The translations under genes were made by a program, and so were the position numbers. Positions 35,038 to 42,471 of a stretch of 64,000 bases of DNA are shown piece by piece. How positions within the stretch are numbered: the first letter of the stretch is position 1; each line of letters begins with the position of its first letter. The notes under the pieces were generated by a model. It was given only the letters and a program-made list of their open reading frames with translations. It made no database searches and was not told the origin of the DNA. This DNA comes from Pseudomonadota bacterium (GTDB taxonomy: Bacteria > Pseudomonadota > Gammaproteobacteria > Pseudomonadales > Oceanobacteraceae), in NCBI GenBank assembly GCA_030145845.1, contig JAIXHJ010000002.1, positions 310,001 through 374,000 of the forward strand, given 5' to 3'.

Positions 35038-36723
35038 ATGAAACCGCAAATTGCCGAGTTGTTATCCGCTGCTGTCACCAACCTTAAGTCCCAGGGCGTT
35101 CTGCCTGACGATCTGGAGCCACGCATCCAGGTGGAAAACACCCGCGATAAAAGCCACGGCGATCTGGCCACCAATCTGGCGATGATGCTGGCCAAGCCGG
35201 CGGGCAAAAATCCGCGCGAGCTGGCGCAGCTGCTGGTGGCTGCACTGCCGGCCAATAATCTGGTGGAAAAAGTGGAAATCGCCGGCCCGGGGTTTATTAA
35301 CTTTTATCTGAGCGATGCCTCCACCGCCAGCCTGATCAAAGCCGTGCTGGAGCAGAAAGAAGCTTATGGCCGTAACAACGACGGGGCCGGCCGTAAGGTG
35401 CAGGTGGAATTTGTGTCGGCCAACCCGACCGGGCCGCTGCATATCGGCCACGGCCGTGGTGCCGCGGTGGGTGACTGCATCTGCCGACTGCTGGATGCCT
35501 CTGGCTGGGATGTGACGCGGGAATTCTATTACAACGATGCCGGTCAGCAGATCAGCAATCTGGCGCTGTCAGTACAGGCTCGCTGCAAAGGTATGACACC
35601 GGACGATCTGGGCTGGCCGGAAGACGGCTACCGCGGTGATTACATCGTTGAGCTGGCGGAAAGCTACATGAACGGCGATACCGTCAGCTCAGAAGATCAG
35701 AGCTACACCGGTAAGAAAGATCCCGGTGATATCGAGGCCATCCGTCATTTTGCCGTGGCCTATCTGCGCCGTGAGCAGGATCTGGATCTGAAAGCCTTTG
35801 GCGTAGATTTCGATGTCTACTTCCTGGAATCTTCGCTGTACACCGGTGGCAAGGTTGAAGCGGCGGTCAAACAGCTGATCGACAACGGCTTTACCTACGA
35901 AAAAGAAGGCGCGCTGTGGCTGCGCACCACCGATTTCGGTGATGACAAAGACCGCGTGATGCGCAAGACCGATGGCGGTTACACCTATTTTGTGCCGGAT
36001 GTGGCGTATCACCTGGATAAATGGCAGCGCGGCTTCGAACGCGTGGTCAACGAACAGGGTGCCGACCACCACAGCACCATTACCCGCGTGCGTGCCGGTC
36101 TGCAGGCGCTGAATGCCGGTATCCCGCAGGGCTGGCCGGACTATGTGCTGCACCAGATGGTGACCGTGATGCGTGGCGGTGAGGAAGTGAAAATTTCCAA
36201 GCGTGCCGGCAGCTATGTGACCCTGCGTGATCTGATTGATGAAGTGGGCCGTGACGCCACCCGTTACTTCCTCGCCGCGCGTAAGGCCGACAGCCAGCTG
36301 ACCTTTGATATTGATCTGGCACGCTCGCAGTCGTCTGATAACCCGGTGTATTACATTCAGTATGCTCATGCCCGCGTCTGCTCTATTTTCCGCAAACTGG
36401 CCGAAGCCGGTCAGAGCTGGACTGCGGCCGACGGTCTGGCAGCGCTGGGTAAACTGGAGCTGGAAAGCGAGAAAGAACTGATCGTGAAACTGGGCCGTTA
36501 TCCGGAAGTGGTGAAGCGTTCAGCCACCAACCACGAGCCGCATAATATTGCCACGTACCTGCGTGAGCTGGCCGGTGATTTCCACGCCTGGTACAACTCA
36601 GAGAAAACGCTGGTCGACGACGAAGCGCTGCGTAATGCCCGTCTGACACTGGCCGAAGCGGTGCGTCAGGTGATTGCCAATGGCCTGGGTCTGCTGGGTG
36701 TTTCTGCGCCGGAAGAGATGTAA
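35038..36723 (+). CDS. argS: arginyl-tRNA synthetase
   Basis: A 561-residue class I synthetase that charges tRNA-Arg in the cytosol. It has the N-terminal Add-1 domain (about 1-100), the HIGH motif in [18 protein letters not shown] near residue 125-142, and the KMSKS-equivalent [13 protein letters not shown]. The C-terminal helical anticodon-binding (DALR) domain starts with [19 protein letters not shown]. The length matches proteobacterial ArgS. It is followed by a SPOR-domain protein, as in Pseudomonas. Confidence 0.98.
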   Translation: MKPQIAELLSAAVTNLKSQGVLPDDLEPRIQVENTRDKSHGDLATNLAMMLAKPAGKNPRELAQLLVAALPANNLVEKVEIAGPGFINFYLSDASTASLIKAVLEQKEAYGRNNDGAGRKVQVEFVSANPTGPLHIGHGRGAAVGDCICRLLDASGWDVTREFYYNDAGQQISNLALSVQARCKGMTPDDLGWPEDGYRGDYIVELAESYMNGDTVSSEDQSYTGKKDPGDIEAIRHFAVAYLRREQDLDLKAFGVDFDVYFLESSLYTGGKVEAAVKQLIDNGFTYEKEGALWLRTTDFGDDKDRVMRKTDGGYTYFVPDVAYHLDKWQRGFERVVNEQGADHHSTITRVRAGLQALNAGIPQGWPDYVLHQMVTVMRGGEEVKISKRAGSYVTLRDLIDEVGRDATRYFLAARKADSQLTFDIDLARSQSSDNPVYYIQYAHARVCSIFRKLAEAGQSWTAADGLAALGKLELESEKELIVKLGRYPEVVKRSATNHEPHNIATYLRELAGDFHAWYNSEKTLVDDEALRNARLTLAEAVRQVIANGLGLLGVSAPEEM

Positions 36724-36906
36724 CGTCCGCTGCCTGAGGCGGCGCATACGGCGTTGACGTTTTACACGGAATGTTCACTTATCACTCATAAGCTGTGCCT
36801 TCCGGTAAAACTCCGCCGGCTGGCGCGGCACTGAACGCACCGGATCAGGGATGCTCTGACAAGGCTGAGCGCTCAATTTAATACGACAGATTAAACAGGA
36901 ATACCA

Positions 36907-37437
36907 ATGTCTGAAGGCACCAGCAAAATCCCGAAGTGGGTGTGGATTATCACCCCCACGCTGGCGGTGGCATTTATCGGTTTTATTCTTTATCTGACGA
37001 CCATTCCCGCCGGCGATGAACTGAATGCGGTGAAAGGCGATGCCAGAAAAGCCTTGCAGCTGGGTGTGGAAAAAGCGAAAGAAGACGCGAAAAAAATCGA
37101 TAAACCATCCTACGATTTTTATAAGCTGCTGGAAAAACAGACGGTAGAAGTCCCGGAAGTGGAGGAATATCACTCCACGCCGAAAGACGAAGTGAATTAC
37201 CAGTACCGTCTGCAGGTCGGCTCTTTCCGCTCGGCGGACGATGCGGAACGGATGCGCGCCAGTCTGCTACTGGAAGGTATGGATGCCTATCAGCAGAAAT
37301 CCGATGTCAATGGCAGTACCTGGTACCGCGTGTATGTCGGCCCGTTCACGGACCGTTCAAAAATGAATAAAGCGCAGGATATTCTCGCCGCGCGCAGCAT
37401 TGTGCCGATTGTGCGCAAAGAGCCGGTAACAGAATAA
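36907..37437 (+). CDS. SPOR-domain cell-envelope protein, FtsN-like
   Basis: A 176-residue protein with one N-terminal membrane segment (VWIITPTLAVAFIGFILYLTTI, about 11-32), a lysine-rich helical linker, and a C-terminal SPOR domain (YQYRLQVGSFRSADDAERMRASLLLEGMDAY through VYVGPFTDRSKMNKAQDIL). SPOR domains bind denuded peptidoglycan at the division septum. Genes of this kind follow argS in related genomes. It is probably periplasmic with a cytoplasmic N-terminus. It is not a full FtsN because it is short. Confidence 0.88.
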   Translation: MSEGTSKIPKWVWIITPTLAVAFIGFILYLTTIPAGDELNAVKGDARKALQLGVEKAKEDAKKIDKPSYDFYKLLEKQTVEVPEVEEYHSTPKDEVNYQYRLQVGSFRSADDAERMRASLLLEGMDAYQQKSDVNGSTWYRVYVGPFTDRSKMNKAQDILAARSIVPIVRKEPVTE

Positions 37438-37476
37438 CGTCCGCTGCCGCGGGCTCATTGAATACAGGAGGTAGTC

Positions 37477-39459
37477 ATGATCCCTGACTGGCAGCAACCC
37501 CTACAGCAGTATTTCGGCTTTGCCGGGTTACGTCCCGGCCAGCAGCCGGTAATCGAAACCCTGCTCAGCGGGCGTTCCGCCGCCGCCATTTTCCCCACCG
37601 GTTCCGGTAAATCCCTGTGCTACCAGTTACCCGCATTAATGCTGCCGCATCTGACGCTGGTGATTTCCCCGCTGCTGGCGCTGATGCAGGATCAGGTGCA
37701 GTTTCTGCAGTCGAAAGGTATTGCCGCTGCCACCATTGATTCCACCCAGAGCCGGGAAGATATGCATGTCGTGATGGATGGCGTGCGTAGTGGCAGCATT
37801 AAAATTCTGATGGTGTCGGTGGAGCGGCTGAAAAACGAAAGTTTCCGTCGTTTTATTGCCGCAGTGCCGCTGTCGCTGCTGGTGGTCGATGAGGCGCACT
37901 GCATTTCCGAGTGGGGGCATAATTTCCGCCCCGATTATTTAAAACTGCCTGATTACTGCCGCGAATTTCATGTGCCGCAGGTACTGCTGCTGACGGCCAC
38001 GGCGACGCCGCAGGTGATCGCCGATATGCGCCGTTATTTTTCCATTGCAGAAAACGATGTGGTGACCACCGGCTTTTACCGCCCCAACCTGCGCCTGCTG
38101 GTTCAGCCGACCGCAGAGGCGGAGCGGGCAGATAAGTGCCGTCAGTGGCTGACTCACGTGGCGCAGAAGTCGGCACAGAAATCCCAGGATTTCGCCGCCA
38201 TTATTTACGTCACGCTGCAGCACACCGCCGAAGAGCTGGCGCAGCGTCTGAACGCACAGCTGCCGTTTGCAGTGGAAGCCTATCATGCCGGCCTGGGGCC
38301 GGAACTGCGTGATGCCATTCAGCAGCGGTTTATGAACGGCGGTACGCCGGTGATTGTGGCGACCATTGCCTTTGGTATGGGGGTGGATAAAAGCAATATC
38401 CGTCAGGTGATTCATTACGATCTGCCCAAGTCCACGGAAAATTACAGCCAGGAAATCGGCCGTGCCGGCCGTGACGGGCAGGCATCAGACTGCATTATGC
38501 TGGCCGATGAAGCGGGCCTGACGGTGCTGGAAAACTTCGTCTACGGCGATACCCCGGAACAGACGGGTATTGAAGCGCTGCTGCAGCAGATCCGCAGTCA
38601 GACTCAGGGCGGTCAGTGGGAAGTGCTGATGACGCCGCTGTCAGCGGAAACCAATATCCGTCTGCTGCCGCTGAAAACCCTGTTGGTTAATCTGGAGATG
38701 CGCGGGGTGCTGGCGGCGCAGTACAGCTATTTTGCCGAGCACAGATACCGTCCGGCGGGTTCAGAAAGCGAATTGCTGGCCCGTCTGCAGGGTGAGCCAC
38801 AGCAGTTTCTGCAGACCGTGCTGAACACCAGTCAGAAGGGGCGCAGCTGGTACACGCTGGATAGCGCAGCGCTGGAACAGGCTGTCGGTAATCAGGGGCA
38901 GCCGGCCCGTTTGCGGGCGCTGAAGGCGCTGGAATACTGCCAGGAAAAAGGCTGGCTGACGCTGGAAAGCAAGCAGATGACGGATGTGTACCGCGTGGAT
39001 GAGCAGCGGCTGGCGGATGCGAACCTGGCGGCCTCCCTGTATCAGCATTTTCTCGACCGTGAGGAGAATGAAATCCGCCGTATCCGGCGTATGCTGGATC
39101 TGTTCCGCCAGCCGCGCTGTATCGCGCGTCAGCTGTCCGCCTACTTCGGTGAGGACATGGGGCAGGACTGTGGCCATTGTTCGGTCTGCAGTGGCCGCTT
39201 TGTTGACTGGCCGTCGCGACGCCATGGCCAGGATCTCAGCCGGCTGGATGCGCAGGCGCTGTGCGCGCCCCTGCAGGAAAAGATACAGGCTCAGTTTGCC
39301 CGGCAGGCCTCGCCGGAATTGCTGACACGCTTCCTGTGTGGCGTTCAGGTACCCTGGCTGAGTAAAGTAAAAGCGCGTACGCTGCCGGCAATGGGGCAGC
39401 TGGCGGATACGCCTTATGCGGATGTCCGTCAGTGGCTGCAGCAGTCGCTGCGCGGCTGA
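37477..39459 (+). CDS. recQ: RecQ-family ATP-dependent DNA helicase
   Basis: A 660-residue superfamily 2 helicase. Motif 0 is FGFAGLRPGQQPVIETLLSG, Walker A TGSGKSLCYQLPAL, motif II DEAHCISEWGHNFRPDYL, motif III LLTATATPQV, motif V IAFGMGVDKSNIRQVIHYDLPKSTENYSQEIGRAGRDG. A RecQ-C-terminal zinc-binding region follows (QPRCIARQLSAYFGEDMGQDCGHCSVC). It lacks an obvious HRDC domain at the end. RecQ proteins unwind recombination intermediates 3' to 5'. The gene begins after AGGAGG with a 7-bp spacer, giving a strong ribosome-binding site. The divergent C-terminus means it may be a RecQ relative rather than the canonical recQ. Confidence 0.9.
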   Translation: MIPDWQQPLQQYFGFAGLRPGQQPVIETLLSGRSAAAIFPTGSGKSLCYQLPALMLPHLTLVISPLLALMQDQVQFLQSKGIAAATIDSTQSREDMHVVMDGVRSGSIKILMVSVERLKNESFRRFIAAVPLSLLVVDEAHCISEWGHNFRPDYLKLPDYCREFHVPQVLLLTATATPQVIADMRRYFSIAENDVVTTGFYRPNLRLLVQPTAEAERADKCRQWLTHVAQKSAQKSQDFAAIIYVTLQHTAEELAQRLNAQLPFAVEAYHAGLGPELRDAIQQRFMNGGTPVIVATIAFGMGVDKSNIRQVIHYDLPKSTENYSQEIGRAGRDGQASDCIMLADEAGLTVLENFVYGDTPEQTGIEALLQQIRSQTQGGQWEVLMTPLSAETNIRLLPLKTLLVNLEMRGVLAAQYSYFAEHRYRPAGSESELLARLQGEPQQFLQTVLNTSQKGRSWYTLDSAALEQAVGNQGQPARLRALKALEYCQEKGWLTLESKQMTDVYRVDEQRLADANLAASLYQHFLDREENEIRRIRRMLDLFRQPRCIARQLSAYFGEDMGQDCGHCSVCSGRFVDWPSRRHGQDLSRLDAQALCAPLQEKIQAQFARQASPELLTRFLCGVQVPWLSKVKARTLPAMGQLADTPYADVRQWLQQSLRG

Positions 39460-39485
39460 CATTCACCACAGGGTCAGGAGTTGCC

Positions 39486-40358
39486 ATGACACCGTCCTGT
39501 TCACAGCACGAACTGGTTATTGCCACCCCGGAAGGGCCACACCGTATCGCCTGGCAGCAGTGGCAGAGCAGCGACGAGCACGATCAGCCGCTGATTATCT
39601 GCGTGCACGGTCTGACCCGTAACAGCCATGATTTTGATTTTCTTGCCCGCCGGCTGGCTCAGCATGGCCGGGTTATCTGTCCGGATATTCTCGGTCGTGG
39701 TGACAGCGACTGGCTGCGTACGGCGGCGCTGTATGGCTACCCACTGTATATCAGCCAGATGCAGCAGCTGCTGACGCATCTGCAGCAGCAGCACGGCAAC
39801 GCGACATTTGACTGGGTTGGCACTTCCATGGGCGGACTGATCGGCATGATGCTGGCCGCGTTACCGGGTGGCGGCGGAATCCGCCGGCTGGTGATGAATG
39901 ATGTCGGTCCCTTTATTCCGTATGCGTCACTGGCGCGGCTGGGGGAATACGTCGGCCGGGGCACACTGTTTCATTCGCTGGCGGAGGCTGAGCAGTATCT
40001 GCGCCGGGTATGTGAACCGTTCGGGCCGCTGACCGATGAGCAATGGCAGCATCTTGCCCGCTATGGCACCGAACCCTGGGATGGCGGACTGCGCCTGCGC
40101 TACGACCCGGCCATTGCCGCCGGCTTTGCGCTGGTCAGCGGTGATGTTGATCTGTCCGGCGTGTGGCAGGGCGTGAGCTGTCCGGTGCTGGTGCTGCGTG
40201 GAGCCGAATCTGACCTGTTGCTGGCGGAAACCGCCAGAACCATGCTGCAGCGGCCGGATACGCGGCTGCTGGAATTTCCTGGTATCGGCCATGCGCCGGC
40301 ACTGATGGCGCGCGATCAGATCGCCGCGGTGGAGAGTTTTCTGAGCGCGTCATCCTGA
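39486..40358 (+). CDS. alpha/beta-hydrolase
   Basis: A 290-residue alpha/beta-hydrolase fold protein: oxyanion-hole motif CVHGLTRNSHDFD at residues 39-51, nucleophile elbow GTSMGG with S114, a later acid residue, and the catalytic histidine in GIGHAPALM near residue 275. The start at 39486 is preceded by CAGGAG; the upstream in-frame start inside recQ is rejected. Esterase, lipase or haloperoxidase-like activity is possible and the substrate is unknown. It follows recQ by 26 bp and may be co-transcribed. Confidence 0.88.
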   Translation: MTPSCSQHELVIATPEGPHRIAWQQWQSSDEHDQPLIICVHGLTRNSHDFDFLARRLAQHGRVICPDILGRGDSDWLRTAALYGYPLYISQMQQLLTHLQQQHGNATFDWVGTSMGGLIGMMLAALPGGGGIRRLVMNDVGPFIPYASLARLGEYVGRGTLFHSLAEAEQYLRRVCEPFGPLTDEQWQHLARYGTEPWDGGLRLRYDPAIAAGFALVSGDVDLSGVWQGVSCPVLVLRGAESDLLLAETARTMLQRPDTRLLEFPGIGHAPALMARDQIAAVESFLSASS

Positions 40359-40476
40359 CATCGCACGGGCTTACAAAAAGCAACAAAAAATCCGGAATAA
40401 ATGATAGAGATATCAGTGCGAAAGCTCAGAATCCTTCTAAGCTATTGGACATAATGAGACATTAAAAGGTGATGTC

Positions 40477-40599
40477 GTGGAAGAGTCTGAAGTCCGGGAA
40501 AACGATCTGAGTGACGAGCAGATGGTGCATATTCATATGGCCGCTGCCGTGGTCAGTGCCATTCTGTTGTTTGCCGTGGCAGCGGTGACCATCAGCTGA
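40477..40599 (+). CDS. small single-span membrane protein (40 residues)
   Basis: A short frame starting at GTG 40477, preceded by AAAGGTGAT, encoding an acidic head (EESEVRENDLSDEQMVHIH) and one hydrophobic helix (AAAVVSAILLFAVAAVTI). It ends 25 bp before a strong terminator, which supports a real transcription unit. No family is recognised; short membrane proteins of this kind are often missed. Confidence 0.5.
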   Translation: MEESEVRENDLSDEQMVHIHMAAAVVSAILLFAVAAVTIS

Positions 40600-40624
40600 G
40601 TGCCGGCAGAAAACAACCCGTCAG

Positions 40625-40652
40625 AAAGCCCGCTGTACTGCGGGCTTTTTTG
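40625..40652 (+). terminator. Rho-independent terminator
   Basis: AAAGCCCGC-TGTACT-GCGGGCTTT hairpin followed by a T run. It closes the small membrane-protein transcript. Confidence 0.85.
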
Positions 40653-40689
40653 TGCACGGATAAAATGGCTGCGGGCTGTGAACAGGCAA

Positions 40690-40752
40690 TAAAAAAGCCC
40701 CGCTCTTTTTCAGGTAGCGGGGCTTCAGGAATAAATGGTGCCCGGAGGCAGA
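40690..40752 (-). repeat. duplicated tRNA-Phe 3' end with its terminator
   Basis: This segment repeats 40869-40929 almost exactly: a GCCCCGCT/AGCGGGGC terminator, the linker TTCAGGAATAAA, then TGGTGCCC and a decaying GAGGCAGA that matches the CCA end, acceptor stem and part of the T stem of the intact tRNA gene 175 bp away. It is a remnant of a second tRNA-Phe gene or an attachment-site-like duplication. Confidence 0.65.
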
Positions 40753-40820
40753 CAAATGGGTCCGGAACCCATTTGCACAGCCGCAGGCTGCCGGCAGGGG
40801 CATAGCCATGGATGGCTATG
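40753..40820. repeat. cluster of three hairpins incl. CCATGGATGG type
   Basis: CAAATGGGT-CCGG-AACCCATTTG (40753-40775), CAGCC-GCA-GGCTG (40778-40790) and the perfect palindrome CATAGCCATGGATGGCTATG (40801-40820). The last shares its centre with hairpins at 8123, 24680, 52437 and 52814 but has its own, fully paired stem. Confidence 0.65.
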
Positions 40821-40868
40821 ATGAATCGGACTGGTGAGATGGCGTCTTAAAATGCATGCGCCAGAAAC

Positions 40869-40900
40869 GAAAAAGCCCCGCTCTTTTCAGGTAGCGGGGC
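40869..40900 (-). terminator. terminator of tRNA-Phe
   Basis: GCCCCGCT/AGCGGGGC stem (40875-40882 with 40893-40900), followed on the minus strand by a T run. It lies 12 bp downstream of the tRNA CCA end. Confidence 0.8.
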
Positions 40901-40912
40901 TTCAGGAATAAA

Positions 40913-40988
40913 TGGTGCCCAGAGACAGAATCGAACTGCCGACACGGGGATTTTCAATCCCCTGCTCTACCGACTGAGCTATCTGGGC
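40913..40988 (-). tRNA. pheT-like tRNA gene: tRNA-Phe (anticodon GAA)
   Basis: A 76-nt tRNA with encoded CCA. On the minus strand it begins GCCCAGATAGCTCAGTCGG, has the anticodon loop ATTGAAAATC with GAA, and the T arm GTTCGATTC. Acceptor stem GCCCAGA pairs with TCTGGGC. It lies upstream of yggX on the same strand order, with its own terminator. Confidence 0.97.
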
Positions 40989-41072
40989 TTACCGGCTGAC
41001 GACCAGGTCGTGATCAGCGAGTGGCGCGTATTAAACCGTCTGTCCGTTCAGGTGTCAAGTATCTGAAACACT

Positions 41073-41351
41073 TTATTTATCTTTATTTTCAGGCACATAG
41101 CCTTCAGCCTGGTCGTACTCTTCGCCACTGAGAAATTTATCGCGCTGGCTGGTGAGATAGCGGCGCGCCTGCATATCCATCATGTTGAGGTGTTTCTCGT
41201 TGATCAGGCGGGTCTGGTGCTGAGTCCATTCCTCCCAGGCCCGGCGTGAGACCTTATGGTAGATCTCTTCGCCTTTCGGTCCGGGGAAGGGTGGGGTGTC
41301 CAGACCTTCAAGCTGTTCACGGTATTTTTGACAGAAAACGGTGCGGGTCAT
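41073..41351 (-). CDS. yggX: Fe(2+)-trafficking protein
   Basis: A 92-residue protein of the YggX family, beginning MTRTVFCQKYREQLEGLDTPPFPGPKGEEIYHKVSRRAWEEW with the conserved cysteine 7. YggX protects Fe-S proteins from oxidants and may move iron; it is cytosolic. Its start codon overlaps the mutY stop by 4 bp. The mutY-yggX pair is an established arrangement linking an Fe-S DNA-repair enzyme with an Fe-S protector. Confidence 0.97.
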   Translation of the reverse strand: MTRTVFCQKYREQLEGLDTPPFPGPKGEEIYHKVSRRAWEEWTQHQTRLINEKHLNMMDMQARRYLTSQRDKFLSGEEYDQAEGYVPENKDK

Positions 41352-42424
41352 ATCAGTTCCTCACTGCTGTGACGTTGCAGCAGCATTTTGACCGGAGCTG
41401 CCAGCCCCAGTGTGCTGGGTGAATCGGGATTGTACCAGTGTACGGCGCTGGTGCCGGCTTCCTGTACGGCTGCGGGCAGCGCGGTCAGCCGGTAAATGAC
41501 CGGCTGAATATCCAGATGATAATGGCTGAAGGTATGGCGGAATGGCGTCAGCCACTCGCCGTCGTCCTCTGTGCGGGCGCCGGGCAGCAGGCTCTGCAGC
41601 AGGGTGTGGGCGGTGGCTGCATCGGCTGCTTCGGGGAAGCTCCACAGGCCGCCCCAGATACCCTGCTGCGGACGCTGTTGCAGCAGGTATCCGCCGTCCG
41701 GGGTGCGGACCATCAGCAGCAGGGTGCTTCTGACCGGCTTTTCTTTTTTCGGTTTGCTGTGCGGAAACTGTACCGGTCTGCCGGTGGCAAAGCCCCGGCA
41801 CTGTGGCTGCAGCGGGCAGATGCCGCAGGCCGGTTTGCTGCGGGTGCACAGGGTGGCGCCCATATCCATCATGGCCTGGGTGTATTCCCGTGAGCTGTGG
41901 GCTGGTGTCAGCTGTTCTGCCAGTTGCCACAGCTGTTTCTGTACACGGGTTTCGCCGGGCCAGCCGTCAACGGCAAAAAAGCGTGTCAGGACGCGTTTGA
42001 CGTTGCCGTCGAGAATCGGTGCATTGATGCCCATGCTGATGGAGGCAATGGCCGCGGCGGTGGAGCGTCCGATACCGGGCAGGCTGCTGAGGGCGTCCAC
42101 GGACCGGGGGAATTCACCGTCAAAGTCACGCACCACGGCCTGGGCGCAGGCATGCAGGTTGCGCCCGCGGGCGTAATAGCCGAGCCCGGTCCACAGATGC
42201 AGGACTTCGTCCTGGGTGGCGGCTGCCAGACTCTGCACATCCGGGAAGCGTTGCATAAAGCGTTCGAAATAGGGGATGACGGTGGTGACCTGGGTCTGCT
42301 GCAGCATGATTTCGGACACCCAGACCCGGTAGGGGCTGATGTGCTGCTGCCAGGGCAGATCTTTGCGGCCGTGCTGGTGATACCAGTGGAGAACGGCCTC
42401 ACTGAAAGAGAATTCTGTACTCAT
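41348..42424 (-). CDS. mutY: A/G-specific adenine glycosylase
   Basis: A 358-residue DNA glycosylase that removes adenine mispaired with 8-oxoguanine. It has the catalytic glutamate region PYRVWVSEIMLQQTQVTTVIPYF, the helix-hairpin-helix LPGIGRSTAAAIASISMG with DGNVKRVLTRFF, and the [4Fe-4S] loop CTRSKPACGICPLQPQC (C-x6-C-x2-C-x5-C). A C-terminal MutT-like domain follows, with GIWGGLWSFPEA. It is co-transcribed with yggX. Confidence 0.97.
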   Translation of the reverse strand: MSTEFSFSEAVLHWYHQHGRKDLPWQQHISPYRVWVSEIMLQQTQVTTVIPYFERFMQRFPDVQSLAAATQDEVLHLWTGLGYYARGRNLHACAQAVVRDFDGEFPRSVDALSSLPGIGRSTAAAIASISMGINAPILDGNVKRVLTRFFAVDGWPGETRVQKQLWQLAEQLTPAHSSREYTQAMMDMGATLCTRSKPACGICPLQPQCRGFATGRPVQFPHSKPKKEKPVRSTLLLMVRTPDGGYLLQQRPQQGIWGGLWSFPEAADAATAHTLLQSLLPGARTEDDGEWLTPFRHTFSHYHLDIQPVIYRLTALPAAVQEAGTSAVHWYNPDSPSTLGLAAPVKMLLQRHSSEELI

Positions 42425-42471
42425 ATCGGACTGCTGGTTTGCGGGGAGCCCAGTATACAGGCCTGATGGCG

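Larger units (their letters stand above)
40600..40912. other. repeat-rich intergenic region beside tRNA-Phe
   Basis: About 310 bp with no gene. From left to right it holds a terminator (40625-40652), a duplicated terminator plus tRNA 3' fragment (40690-40752), hairpins at 40753-40820, an unremarkable 50 bp and the terminator of the intact tRNA gene (40869-40900). Confidence 0.7.
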
